From contig CAJUGL010000036.1 of the NCBI GenBank assembly GCA_910586515.1, positions 1 through 35,377 of the forward strand: a DNA stretch of 35,377 nt. The letters run 5' to 3'. Made by a program: the position numbers and the translations under genes. Under the pieces are notes generated by a model that was given only the letters and a program-made list of their open reading frames with translations, did not search any database and was not told where the DNA came from. Position 1 is the first letter of the stretch, and every line of letters begins with the position of its first letter. This stretch comes from an uncultured Acetatifactor sp. (GTDB taxonomy: Bacteria > Bacillota > Clostridia > Lachnospirales > Lachnospiraceae). Of this stretch, positions 1 through 7,688 are shown in pieces.

Positions 1-223
1 GCTGTCACGCTCCAGTTCCAACTCATTGCGTTCCCTCTCTGCGTTAAAAATAATCACCAAATATATCAACGGATTCTCTGATGCGGTCAGTGATATATTT
101 TTTCTTTATCTGTTGTATCTCCATTTCAGAAACGCTATCGGTCTGTATCTGTTCCGCTTTCGGGTTATTCTTCCCTATTTTTTTGGTGGCAAGATTTAAT
201 CCGCTGCTGTCAAATACATTTTG
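1..223 (-). pseudogene. Remnant of a MobA/MobL-type mobilisation relaxase
   Basis: On the minus strand, 44-223 is an open stretch of 59 codons ending in TAA, with no start codon and a stop just upstream. Its product contains ATKKIGKNNPKAEQI and then EMEIQQIKKKYITDRI, which resembles the C-terminal part of MobA/MobL-type relaxases of Firmicutes mobilisable elements (recognised from memory). A charged, coiled-coil-like stretch (ERERNELELERDS) continues toward the window edge in another frame, so the gene looks frameshifted as well as truncated. The family nicks DNA at the transfer origin of mobilisable plasmids and integrated elements; this copy cannot be functional. It marks the edge of a decayed mobile element and fits the toxin-antitoxin pair beside it. 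The family call is moderate to weak. Confidence 0.45.
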
Positions 224-279
224 TCATCTTTAACAAGAAGATTGATAAGGTCCGGAGTTATACTCCAGCAACACTTATT

Positions 280-576
280 TTAAAAGGGGCATTCATAATG
301 TGTCCACATACGAATTATTTTCACATATCCTTTATACTGTATGCCATCCGCTGTAAATGGCTTCTCTATGACCTGATAGACAAGCCTGTGCTGTATATTG
401 ATTCTTCTGGAATAGGCACCTGTCAAATTTCCCACAAGTTTTTCATATCCAGGCGGATTCTGATAGGGATTTTCTTTTATGACATCCACCAGCTTCCGGG
501 CTTTTAACGCTAATCCGGCACTTTTTAACTTTATCAAATCGTCCTTTGCCTGTTTCGTAAAAACAATTTGGTACAT
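280..576 (-). CDS. YoeB/Txe-type toxin (RelE superfamily mRNA endonuclease)
   Basis: A 98-residue basic protein of the Txe/YoeB family, ribosome-associated endonucleases that cut mRNA during translation. Family landmarks are visible: the YEKLVGNLTGAYSRRI segment (Glu45), the HRLVYQV strand (Arg64) and the C-terminal tail ending in WTHYE (His93, Tyr94), matching the Glu/Arg/His-Tyr set of YoeB. About 12 extra residues (EKPFTADGIQYKG) sit between the last two strands compared with the short E. coli protein. The start at 576 is chosen because its ATG overlaps the antitoxin stop (TGATG) and has GGTGGA upstream; an in-frame ATG at 582 is the alternative. It is translationally coupled to the antitoxin gene. 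It looks intact although the surrounding element is decayed. Confidence 0.9.
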   Translation of the reverse strand: MYQIVFTKQAKDDLIKLKSAGLALKARKLVDVIKENPYQNPPGYEKLVGNLTGAYSRRINIQHRLVYQVIEKPFTADGIQYKGYVKIIRMWTHYECPF

Positions 577-824
577 CACCATTCCACCATATCTTCGGGA
601 ATGCAATCCTCCACGGGCGTTTCCAGTCCTTTCCTGACAGACTCTGTCATTCCGGGAATGGAGTCCAGATATAATGTCTCCTGTATTGCATTCCAATCTT
701 CTTCTGACAGAAGAACCGCATTTCCTTTTTTTCCTACGATCAGCATCGGCTCATTGTAGTGATTTACGTTTTCTACCAGACGATAAAGATCCTTTCTTGC
801 ATTTGTTATATTGATGGTTGACAT
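576..824 (-). CDS. YefM/Phd-type antitoxin
   Basis: An 82-residue protein starting MSTINITNARKDLYRLVENV, the N-terminal DNA-binding pattern of Phd/YefM antitoxins. It is followed by the typical EPMLIVGKKGNAVLLSEEDWNAIQETLYL segment and an acidic C-terminal tail that would wrap the toxin. AAGGAGA lies 7 bases before the ATG. The toxin gene follows directly with overlapping stop and start codons. The family neutralises its toxin by direct binding and represses its own promoter, more strongly when in complex. The palindrome at 867-900 is a good candidate operator. Confidence is high for the family and moderate for the activity of this pair. Confidence 0.92.
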   Translation of the reverse strand: MSTINITNARKDLYRLVENVNHYNEPMLIVGKKGNAVLLSEEDWNAIQETLYLDSIPGMTESVRKGLETPVEDCIPEDMVEW

Positions 825-856
825 TATAAAATCTCCTTGTTGTAGTTGTACTGTTT

Positions 857-900
857 ATCATACTGTGAATCCAATCTTTATTACAGCATCTATTGGATTC
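857..900 (-). promoter_or_regulatory. Toxin-antitoxin promoter with palindromic operator
   Basis: A perfect 9-bp inverted repeat, GAATCCAAT (867-875) and ATTGGATTC (892-900), lies just upstream of a TATGAT -10 element on the minus strand (857-862), about 33 bases from the antitoxin ATG. The repeat covers the spacer and -35 area, where a Phd/YefM repressor would act. The -35 hexamer is poor. The operator role is inferred from position and symmetry. Confidence 0.55.
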
Positions 901-1031
901 CAGTATAATAACAAATTAAGATGGCGCTGTCTTCTGCATATGATGAAACAGCGCATATGTTTAGTGGTTTTCTGATAAAGGCAGCGGAACCTCCTCTCCC
1001 CGCCATGTTTATCAGGTATCCTTTGAAAATC

Positions 1032-1189
1032 TCACGGTGTCAGTTTCTCGTCTTCCATTTCTGATTTGTATTTCTCTGTGTATATAGAGGCGTCCTTATA
1101 TGACTGTCTCCTAAAAGTATCAGTTACCCAAGAATTTTATCACTATGGGTATTTCGTAGTAGAATGACGAGATTTTATATGTCATGATT
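1032..1189 (-). other. Non-coding or decayed stretch behind an orphan promoter
   Basis: The gap 825-1394 has no convincing gene. Downstream of the strong promoter at 1190-1218, the minus strand has a 21-codon frame (ATG at 1182, no ribosome site) and then a roughly 34-codon open stretch without a start, ending at 1032 (product ends EKYKSEMEDEKLTP). I recognise neither. They may be the tail of a lost accessory gene; nothing supports an active product. Confidence 0.3.
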
Positions 1190-1218
1190 ATTATAGCGTA
1201 CGCAAACACGTACGTCAA
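1190..1218 (-). promoter_or_regulatory. Near-consensus promoter with palindromic spacer
   Basis: On the minus strand TTGACG (1213-1218), a 17-base spacer and TATAAT (1190-1195) form an almost ideal SigA promoter. CGTACG occurs at 1197-1202 and again at 1209-1214, giving a symmetric site that fills the spacer and touches both hexamers. A dimeric repressor bound there would block the polymerase. No intact gene follows. Confidence 0.7.
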
Positions 1219-1394
1219 TAGTTTTTCCTGCCGCGCCTCCTCATTACCCGGAATACTCATACTCAAAAGAGGCTCTGTCCGTCTCAAACTCCAGAATGGT
1301 GCGTCCCATCCTGCGGAAGCGGCAGCAGGCCCGGCATGCCACAGAACCTCCTTTCCGATGCCTGCCTTCCTTCCTGCCATAACCCGGTTTTTTC

Positions 1395-2792
1395 CTATTC
1401 CCGCCTTTTACAGTCCGTCTGGGCCGGGCCGTCCAACAGATGCCCCTCCCTGTCAAACCGGGAACCATGGCAGGGACAGTCATAGCTCTCCTCATCCGGA
1501 TTCCATTCCAACCGGCATCCCATATGGGGACAGTTGGGAATCACCTTTCCCTTTCCCGAAGGCAGAAGGTGCTTTGACAGGCCCTTTACCGTGTGGGCTC
1601 CATGCACAGCCAGTTCCCCCGCCGCCCTGGCCGTAAACCGTCTTTCCGGAGAGAAAACATCCGCCTCCGGACATTCTTTTCCGCTGATCAGGGCAGTCAG
1701 GAGACGAGCGCTGACCATTGCCGTGGTCATCCCCCACTTTCCGAAGCCGGTAGCCACATACCAGTCCGGTTTCCTTCTGGAAAACCTCCCGATATACGGA
1801 ATTCCGTCTAATGTCATACAATCCTGGGCTGACCACCGGGCTGCCTCCCTGCATTCCGGATAGAATTCCCGCGCCCTGCTAAAAAGCATTCCATACCTGC
1901 CTTCCCCCCAGGTCTCTGCGCTGCCCGCTCCATCCCCTGGGTCCTTTCTCCCTCTCTTATTCACACCGGTCCGGTGGCTTCCTCCCCCAAGCAGCAGCAA
2001 GTCCCCCTGGGAGCGGAAGGACAGCCCCTCCCGGTCAATCCCCAGATACATGCCCTCCAACGTCTCCGCCCCCGCCAATGCCTCCACATAGCTGCGCTCC
2101 TGGTACATCCTGGCAAAATAGTACCCGGGTACATTATGGAAGGGGAAATGGGCGGCAAATACAATATGCTCCGCCTCCACACACCCTCTGGCCGTCTCCA
2201 CCCGCATGCCCTCCGTCTTCAGCGCCTTGGTCTGCTCATATACCTCCACTTCCTCCGCCATTGCCGCCAGGAATTTCAGCGGATGAAACCTTGCCTGGTT
2301 CTCAAACCGCACCACCCCCGCAACGGAAAAGGGCAGCTCGCTGTCTGTCCCGAAGGAAGCCTTGATCCCCAGGGATTCCGCAGCCTCCGCCTCCCGCCGC
2401 AGAAGCGCTTCCTCTGTCCGGGAATACAGACAGGCAGGACACCCCAGGAAATCACAATCTATTTCCTTTTCCCGAATCAGCCTCTCATATTCCCCTATGG
2501 CGCTTTCATTTGCCCTGGCATACTGCCCCGCCATCTCATGGCCAAAGGTCCTGATCAGCCGGTCATAGAGCAGATTGTGTTGCGAGGTGATCTTTGCCGT
2601 GGTATTGCCGGTCTGTCCGCTTCCGATTCGATCTGCCTCCAGAACCACAGCCCGGATCCCCGCCTGCTTCAGATAATAAGCCGTCAGAATCCCCGCCAGT
2701 CCTGCCCCGATGACCACCACCGGAACCCTCATCTCTCCCGGAAGCGCCTCTCTCTTTCTGATTTCCGCATCTGCCCGCCAGATTGATTCCAT
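1395..2792 (-). CDS. FAD-dependent oxidoreductase with C-terminal Rieske [2Fe-2S] domain
   Basis: A 465-residue protein. Residues 24-50 form an N-terminal dinucleotide-binding fold (GAGLAG at 29-34, then a Glu ending the second strand) typical of the DAO/glycine-oxidase FAD superfamily. The last 45 residues hold a Rieske cluster motif: Cys421-Pro-His423 and Cys439-x-x-His442. This fusion is common in Firmicutes and bacilli; the substrate is not known, so a cytosolic flavin amine or hydroxy-acid oxidoreductase coupled to an iron-sulfur centre is the most that can be said. The C-terminus is slightly short and ends in a charged CKRRE tail. GGGGAGG precedes the ATG by 7 bases. It is a single gene downstream of a -10 element whose -35 region lies inside a miniature transposable element. 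Confidence 0.9.
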   Translation of the reverse strand: MESIWRADAEIRKREALPGEMRVPVVVIGAGLAGILTAYYLKQAGIRAVVLEADRIGSGQTGNTTAKITSQHNLLYDRLIRTFGHEMAGQYARANESAIGEYERLIREKEIDCDFLGCPACLYSRTEEALLRREAEAAESLGIKASFGTDSELPFSVAGVVRFENQARFHPLKFLAAMAEEVEVYEQTKALKTEGMRVETARGCVEAEHIVFAAHFPFHNVPGYYFARMYQERSYVEALAGAETLEGMYLGIDREGLSFRSQGDLLLLGGGSHRTGVNKRGRKDPGDGAGSAETWGEGRYGMLFSRAREFYPECREAARWSAQDCMTLDGIPYIGRFSRRKPDWYVATGFGKWGMTTAMVSARLLTALISGKECPEADVFSPERRFTARAAGELAVHGAHTVKGLSKHLLPSGKGKVIPNCPHMGCRLEWNPDEESYDCPCHGSRFDREGHLLDGPAQTDCKRRE

Positions 2793-2865
2793 GTTTTCCC
2801 TCCCCTGCCCTTTCTCCGGAAAATTGATTTCTTTCTATTCCGTTAGCATCTACCAAAAGTAGGGA

Positions 2866-2894
2866 ATTATACCATGACTGATTGTAACAGTTCA
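2866..2894 (-). promoter_or_regulatory. Promoter of the FAD/Rieske gene, -35 inside the miniature element
   Basis: A consensus TATAAT lies at 2866-2871 on the minus strand, about 75 bases before the FAD/Rieske start. The expected -35 position (2889-2894, reading GAACTG) falls within the terminal repeat of the inserted element that begins at 2884. The native -35 has therefore been displaced. Activity cannot be judged by eye. Confidence 0.5.
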
Positions 2895-3023
2895 GACAGC
2901 CCCTCTCGCGAAGTCAAAATTGCACTCTGTGCAATTTTGCGAGACTTGCGGGCGCCAAAACGCATTCTTTTCGCGTTTTGTGTGCATTCTCGTAACAGTT
3001 CAGCGCCCTGTCTGAACTGTTAC
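2884..3023. mobile_element. 140-bp IS66-like miniature inverted-repeat element (MITE)
   Basis: The ends are perfect 16-bp inverted repeats: GTAACAGTTCAGACAG at 2884-2899 and its complement at 3008-3023. Identical 8-bp direct repeats GACTGATT abut both ends (2876-2883 and 3024-3031), which is a target duplication. Tips starting GTAA plus 8-bp duplications are the hallmark of the IS66 family. The element has no gene. It contains two further hairpins (AAAATTGCAC/GTGCAATTTT at 2917-2941 and AAAACGC/GCGTTTT at 2957-2979). GTAACAGTTCAG recurs at 2992-3003 facing the right tip, so the last 32 bp form a palindrome. It sits between the XRE regulator and the FAD/Rieske gene. IS66 parentage is inferred from tips and duplication length, since no transposase is present. 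Confidence 0.88.
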
Positions 3024-3040
3024 GACTGATTTGATGCGCT

Positions 3041-3991
3041 TCAGGATTCCTCTTCCCGATTCAGGCAGAAACTCCCCACCTCCAGGACCCGCCTCTGGGC
3101 TGCCAGAATCTCCTCCTCTGTTCCCTGCCAGTGCGCCAACTCCTCACTGATCAGATACATAACCCGATTCGCCAGATTGGAGAAAAAGGCCTCCACCACT
3201 GCCCCTGACGCCCCTGCAAGCGCTGCCGTCAGTGTGGCAATGTCCAGATTCCGCAGAATCACCTGAATTTCAAAGGCCCCCAGCTGCGCAAATCCTTCCA
3301 GAAGATCCGTGGCCTCCGAATACCTCTCCCTGTTCCGAAATCGCTGAACCAGTTCCTGTCTGGTATATTGTAATATCTCTCCCATTTTTCCGCTCCTCTC
3401 CCTGTATTCCATACCGATATAAGACGCTGTGACTTCCTGCTGCACCTCCAAAGATTCCCCTGCAAAAATGCCCCTAAGCACAGCCGTAACCATGCGCCCC
3501 TCCCTCTGCTCCTCCTCCGGCAGGGCCTCGGCATAATTCTCCAGGAGACAAAACGCGAAATCCGTATCCGCCTGTTTCATCAAAAGATTCCTGATATAAG
3601 AAACCGCAAACCTTAAAAATCTGCTGCCGCCCTTCAGCTCCGGAACCGCCTCCTCCATGGCTGTCAGCCCCTTCTCCCTGCTGATTTCGGCACACCGGAG
3701 CAAATCCTCCCCCACCTCAATCAGGCGAAACTGCCGTTGGTCATATGCCCCCATCCGCTCCACCTGCGCCAGACGCCTTCCCACCAGTTCATCCATGCTG
3801 CAGTCAAAAAAATCCGCCAACGCCCAGAGCATTTCCACACTGGGAACCGACTGATTCCTCTCCCACTTGGACACCGCCCCGGGACTGACGCACAATTCCG
3901 CCGCCAGCTGCTCCTGGGTCATCCCCCTTGCCACCCGCAGGGAATAAAGCTTCCCTCCCATGGCCACTCCATGAAACATCATCTCCCCCAT
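3041..3991 (-). CDS. XRE-family helix-turn-helix transcriptional regulator
   Basis: 316 residues. Residues 13-72 form a Cro/CI-type helix-turn-helix domain (LRVARGMTQEQLAAELCVSP, then GAVSKWERNQSVPSVEMLWALADFF), usual for cytosolic DNA-binding repressors. The remaining 240 residues are helical and acidic with no domain I recognise; such long tails in clostridial XRE proteins often sense an unknown signal. AAGGAGG lies about 11 bases before the ATG at 3991; in-frame ATGs four and five codons in are alternatives. It probably does not share a transcript with the next gene, because an inserted MITE starts 10 bases after its stop. Its targets cannot be read from the sequence. Confidence 0.88.
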   Translation of the reverse strand: MGEMMFHGVAMGGKLYSLRVARGMTQEQLAAELCVSPGAVSKWERNQSVPSVEMLWALADFFDCSMDELVGRRLAQVERMGAYDQRQFRLIEVGEDLLRCAEISREKGLTAMEEAVPELKGGSRFLRFAVSYIRNLLMKQADTDFAFCLLENYAEALPEEEQREGRMVTAVLRGIFAGESLEVQQEVTASYIGMEYRERSGKMGEILQYTRQELVQRFRNRERYSEATDLLEGFAQLGAFEIQVILRNLDIATLTAALAGASGAVVEAFFSNLANRVMYLISEELAHWQGTEEEILAAQRRVLEVGSFCLNREEES

Positions 3992-4055
3992 TGCGACACC
4001 GCACCTCCTTCTTTCGAACGCTTACCCCTTACGCCCTTCTTACATTTTACCCCTC

Positions 4056-4201
4056 TGCGCACTCCAGTACATATACCAATCAGCTTATAACACTTGCGCA
4101 CCCCAGTACATATACCAACCAACTTATAACACTTGCACACTCCAGTGCATATACCAATCAGCATACCCCCTGCGTGCTTCAGTACGTATACCAATCAGCA
4201 T
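4056..4201. repeat. Minisatellite 1, about 39-bp unit, four copies
   Basis: Copies begin at 4056, 4095, 4134 and 4171. Each has the core CCAGTACATATACCAATCAG with small changes, with spacing 39, 39 and 37. A worn fifth copy may start near 4226. It lies in the 817-base gap between the XRE gene and the exporter pair. Frames crossing it are open but lack ribosome sites, so I treat it as non-coding. Confidence 0.8.
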
Positions 4202-4494
4202 ACCTCCCAACCAGCTTTACCCCTTTGTGTCCTTCAGCGCACATGCCTCTTCCTGGCCTGCTCCTTCATCACACCCTCTTTTCAGACACTCTCCGTATAA
4301 GCCCTGGAAAATCTTAGCTCACTTCTATCTTAGCTCATTACTCCCCTAAAAACAAAGGAAGAATCCTCCAGTTTCTCAACCAATTGTAATGCTGCTAATA
4401 TTTTTCAAATACAGGCGCAACCCTCTCCGGCATTTACATTACCAACCTTGACCGGCAGGCGCCGAAACGCTCCCTCCGGTTCATAGGCAGCACA

Positions 4495-4711
4495 AAACAG
4501 ACCTCAGGATACATAGGTCCCATCAAACAGACCAGAATACATAGGCCGCATCAAACAGACCAGAATACATAGGCCCCATCAAACAGACCAGAATACATAG
4601 GCCGCATAAAACAGACCAGGATGCATAGCCGCATAAAACGGACCAGGATGCATAGCCGCATAAAACGGACCAGGATGCATAAGCCGCATAAAACAAACTC
4701 TGGATGCACCT
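4495..4711. repeat. Minisatellite 2, 27-28-bp unit, seven to eight copies
   Basis: The unit is approximately AAACAGACCAGAATACATAG followed by GCCGCATC. The three leftmost full copies are 28 bp; three later copies share a variant (GGATGCATAGCCGCAT, two of them 27 bp). The outermost copies are diverged. The gradient suggests growth by slippage, with newer copies in the middle. Unit sequence and length differ from the minisatellite 300 bp to the left. Apart from the two arrays, I see nothing in 3992-4808. Confidence 0.85.
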
Positions 4712-4808
4712 GAAATAACATACGCACCATTGCTTTTTGTACCAAACTGTTTTAAAATATAGGCATCAGCAATTCCAAGGATAAAAGGGAAATTCCCAGG
4801 GAGGCAGG

Positions 4809-5561
4809 ATGGAAAAACTACTTGACTGCGTTATGGACATTGGAGAGCAAATGTTGGTGAGCGGCGGAGAGGTTCACAGAGTTGAGGACAGCCTGAAAAG
4901 AATTTTCAGTGCTTATGGTGCAAAACGCATAGACGTTTTTATCATTACAAGCAGTATGGTTGTCACCATACATACCGACGACAACAGAATCTTTACCCAG
5001 ACAAGGCGTGTAACGGACTATACAACGGACTATGAGAAACTCCACAGATTAAACGAACTCTCCCGCAATATCTGCGCGCACAGGCTTTCTGCCGCCGAGA
5101 TCAAGACACGGCTTTCCGAAATCTCCTCAGGCAGGACCTATCCCTTATGGCTTGAATTTCTCTGCTATGCAACCATTGCGGGCGCCTTTACCCTGTTTTT
5201 CGGCGGCGGTTATGGAGAAGCGGCTGTTTCCTTTCTGATCGGCGGGTTTGTAAGGTGTATTATCTTTTTATGTGACAAGGCTGTCAGAAACAAAGTCTTT
5301 ACCAAATTTATTTCCTCCTTTGCGGCCACACTGCTTGCCTTTTTGGCCTTAAAACTGGGCTTTATTCCCACAGTTGACAAGGTTATCATCGGCAATATCA
5401 TGACCCTTATCCCCGGCATCGGCCTTACAACGGCGCTGAAGGACCTGCTTGTAGGGGACAGCATCGCGGGAATGCTCCGCACCATTGAAGCATGTATTAC
5501 GGCACTGGCCATTGCCGCAGGGTATTTTGTCATTGCCGTTCTGTCGGGAGGTGCCATATGA
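4809..5561 (+). CDS. Threonine/serine exporter, ThrE N-terminal-type subunit (DUF1212, YjjP-like)
   Basis: 250 residues. The soluble first half has the family pattern (DIGEQMLVSGGEVHRVEDSL at about 11-30, then DVFIITSSMVVTI), and the second half, from about residue 115, contains around five membrane segments. This is the larger half of the split ThrE/YjjP-YjjB-type transporter, linked to export of threonine, serine or small organic acids depending on species; the substrate here is unknown. GGGAGG precedes the ATG by 5 bases. The partner starts within its last codon (ATGA overlap), so the two are co-translated and probably form one complex in the cytoplasmic membrane. No convincing promoter stood out in the repeat-rich upstream DNA. 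Confidence 0.92.
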   Translation: MEKLLDCVMDIGEQMLVSGGEVHRVEDSLKRIFSAYGAKRIDVFIITSSMVVTIHTDDNRIFTQTRRVTDYTTDYEKLHRLNELSRNICAHRLSAAEIKTRLSEISSGRTYPLWLEFLCYATIAGAFTLFFGGGYGEAAVSFLIGGFVRCIIFLCDKAVRNKVFTKFISSFAATLLAFLALKLGFIPTVDKVIIGNIMTLIPGIGLTTALKDLLVGDSIAGMLRTIEACITALAIAAGYFVIAVLSGGAI

Positions 5562-6019
5562 CCACTTTTGAAATCACTCAGCTTCTGGCAGGATTTATCG
5601 GTACTCTGGGTTTCGGAATCCTGTTTAATATCAGGGGAAGAAGACTTGCCGCCGTAGCCTTCGGCGGCTTCCTTTCCTGGGGCCTTTTTATCGCCGCAAA
5701 CCATCTCATTCCCAACGAACCCATTGACTATTTTATCGTGGCCGCGGTTGTGTCGCTTTATTCCGAGATTATGGCAAGAATCCTGAAAACACCCGCCACC
5801 CCCATTGCAACCACCTCCCTGATTCCTCTCATCCCCGGAGGCAGCCTCTATTACACAATGACCTCCGCCCTGGAAAGCGATTTCAACGATTTCCTGGGGA
5901 AGGCTGTGGCCACCCTGAAGCTGGCAGGGGCGCTTGCCCTGGGAATTATCATTGTCACCACTGTATCCCAGGCGCTGTTCAGACGCAGAAAAAAGAGGGC
6001 TGTCACTGTTCACGATTAG
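5558..6019 (+). CDS. Threonine/serine exporter, ThrE C-terminal-type subunit (DUF3815, YjjB-like)
   Basis: 153 residues with about four membrane segments (starting at residues 8, 30, 55 and 120). It contains the conserved patch LIPLIPGGSLYYTMTSALESD near residues 88-108, typical of the ThrE_2/DUF3815 half of the exporter. The ATG at 5558 overlaps the preceding stop. A longer frame starting at 5492 exists but would lie inside the partner gene. The stop overlaps the convergent ATPase gene's stop by 4 bases (6016-6019), so there is no room for a terminator between the two transcripts. Confidence 0.92.
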   Translation: MTTFEITQLLAGFIGTLGFGILFNIRGRRLAAVAFGGFLSWGLFIAANHLIPNEPIDYFIVAAVVSLYSEIMARILKTPATPIATTSLIPLIPGGSLYYTMTSALESDFNDFLGKAVATLKLAGALALGIIIVTTVSQALFRRRKKRAVTVHD

Positions 6020-7611
6020 TTCGCTTCCTCCTTGCGATACCGCTCAATCACGCACTGATGCCTGCCGCTTTTCTTTTGATAACTGATTCCCACCAAAAGA
6101 ATATCTCCCGTGTATTTTTTCAAGGTTTCCACATACTTTTTATCCCTGATCTGCCTGATAGCGCCTTCCGCTGTCCGGTCCCACTTCAGTTCCACCACCA
6201 TGGCGGGTTTTGAGACATTCTTTCTTGGCAGAAATACAATGTCCGCAAATCCTTTTCCTGTTGGGAATTCCCGAATCAGGATATAATCCTTTCTGGCTGA
6301 AAAATAAGCCAATGTAATAACACAGCTTAAAGAATTTTCGTCATGGTAAGCAAGGACGGACACCTCCTCCATATGCACTGCATCGATAGCCGCCGCAACG
6401 GTTTCCTCTTCTCCCCTCAGGGTGGCCTCCAACAAATGCCCGGAACGGTTCAAGGCCGCCGCTAACTGTTCCCACCCTCCTGAGCCGTCAATGGCATTCC
6501 GGAATTCCCCCGCAATCTCCATATTCGGGATGCTCACGGACTGCGCGGTCTCGTCAAATGCCAGATAGCCCAGGTGCACCAACAGAGTCAGCACATCGTC
6601 CCTGCTTCCAAAACTGGTCATATCATTCTGGAACTTTTCAGGATTAATCCGGCAGCTCCCTCCGCCCACCATGAAGACAATGCTGTCCCGCAATCCATCA
6701 AAATTCATGTCCATATAGTGCCGCAGAGCTTCATAGGTCTCCGTCCTTGTCCAATAGCTTCTGAATTTCCCATTGTACATGGCATCCACAATGGATTTGG
6801 GATTATAAATATGTCTGTCCTGTTCAAATACATAGCCGTCATACCACTGCTTCGCATCCTCAAAATCCATATCATATTTCCCGCACAGCCTCTGCACTTC
6901 CTCCTCCGTAAATCCCACATAAGACGTCAGACGGCCCGGGTCCGTCATGGAAAATTCGTCGAAAATGTTTAATGCGGAATGAGTCCCGTACTTTTTAATG
7001 GGTAAAATTCCCGTCATATAAGCCAGCTTTACATATGTCCTGTCCTTCAGCAGATCCCGCAGAAAATCCAGATAGGCTTTCTGTACTGTCTCATCCGCTC
7101 TCATCTCCCGGAAAATGCAGTCCCATTCATCAATTATGAAGAGAAAACCCGCTTCCGGTTCCTGGTTTCTCGCATATACGGATGCCAGTGCGCCGGAGAG
7201 ATGGCGCTCTGACTCTCCAATCACACTGCCGTACACCTCTTTCACTTCTCCCAGAACTTTCTGTTCCAGATAATCCACAAAATTTTCCGGTTTCCCGGCT
7301 CCCCTGATAAACTGCTGCATATTCAGCAGCAGCACATTGTACCGATTCAGATGTTCCCGAAAAGACGGCGCTTCTGCGATTTTCAGACCGCCAAACAGCG
7401 GTTCCGAATCACACCCCATGCAGTAATAAGCGCAGAGCATATTAGCCGCCATGGACTTTCCGAACCGCCGAGGCCGACTCACACAGAGATTTTTCCTTTC
7501 TGTCTCCATAACCTGATTGGTGTAAGAGATCAAATCTGATTTATCCACATAGATTTCTGACCGAAGCGCCTGCCGAAACGCCTGGTTTCCCGGATTAAGA
7601 TATACTCCCAT
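6016..7611 (-). CDS. AAA-ATPase-like protein with C-terminal PD-(D/E)XK nuclease-like domain
   Basis: 531 residues from the ATG at 7611, where family members begin (MGVYLNPGN); an in-frame GTG two codons upstream is the alternative. The N-terminal half is the AAA-ATPase-like domain: YVDKSDLISY, then a P-loop variant SRPRRFGKSM at 45-54 and a Walker-B-like strand FIIDEWD. The C-terminal part resembles the PD-(D/E)XK fold (FADIVFLP, then PAMVVELKW) of the DUF1703 group. These proteins are abundant and multi-copy in gut Clostridia and Bacteroidetes. Their role is unproven; defence or mobile-element linkage has been suggested but cannot be shown here. It is a single gene with its own -10 element at 7659. 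Confidence 0.9.
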   Translation of the reverse strand: MGVYLNPGNQAFRQALRSEIYVDKSDLISYTNQVMETERKNLCVSRPRRFGKSMAANMLCAYYCMGCDSEPLFGGLKIAEAPSFREHLNRYNVLLLNMQQFIRGAGKPENFVDYLEQKVLGEVKEVYGSVIGESERHLSGALASVYARNQEPEAGFLFIIDEWDCIFREMRADETVQKAYLDFLRDLLKDRTYVKLAYMTGILPIKKYGTHSALNIFDEFSMTDPGRLTSYVGFTEEEVQRLCGKYDMDFEDAKQWYDGYVFEQDRHIYNPKSIVDAMYNGKFRSYWTRTETYEALRHYMDMNFDGLRDSIVFMVGGGSCRINPEKFQNDMTSFGSRDDVLTLLVHLGYLAFDETAQSVSIPNMEIAGEFRNAIDGSGGWEQLAAALNRSGHLLEATLRGEEETVAAAIDAVHMEEVSVLAYHDENSLSCVITLAYFSARKDYILIREFPTGKGFADIVFLPRKNVSKPAMVVELKWDRTAEGAIRQIRDKKYVETLKKYTGDILLVGISYQKKSGRHQCVIERYRKEEAN

Positions 7612-7658
7612 ATGCACCTGCCCTCTCTGCCTCTCCTTCCGGCCTTCTTCTGCCTTCT

Positions 7659-7664
7659 ATTATA
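7659..7664 (-). promoter_or_regulatory. -10 element of the AAA-ATPase gene
   Basis: TATAAT on the minus strand about 48 bases before the ATPase start. The -35 is weak (CTGTAC at a 17-base spacing). It lies in the 77-base gap between two minus-strand genes, so the ATPase has a likely start of its own. Confidence 0.5.
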
Positions 7665-7688
7665 GCAGATAACAGGCTTTTGTACAGA

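Noticed and set aside
1118..1182. 21-codon frame just after the orphan promoter
   Set aside because: The ATG is about 7 bases from the -10, so it would be leaderless; no ribosome site and no match to a known peptide.
3928..4317. Open frame on the plus strand with 13-residue repeats (YTNQLITLAH)
   Set aside because: It is only the translation of the 39-bp minisatellite and overlaps the XRE gene; no ribosome site.
4495..4711. Possible CRISPR array
   Set aside because: Units are contiguous with no spacers, and there are no cas genes.
4551..4745. Minus-strand frame with repeats of CILVRFMRL
   Set aside because: It is produced by the 27-28-bp array, and frame is lost where units are 28 bp; no ribosome site.
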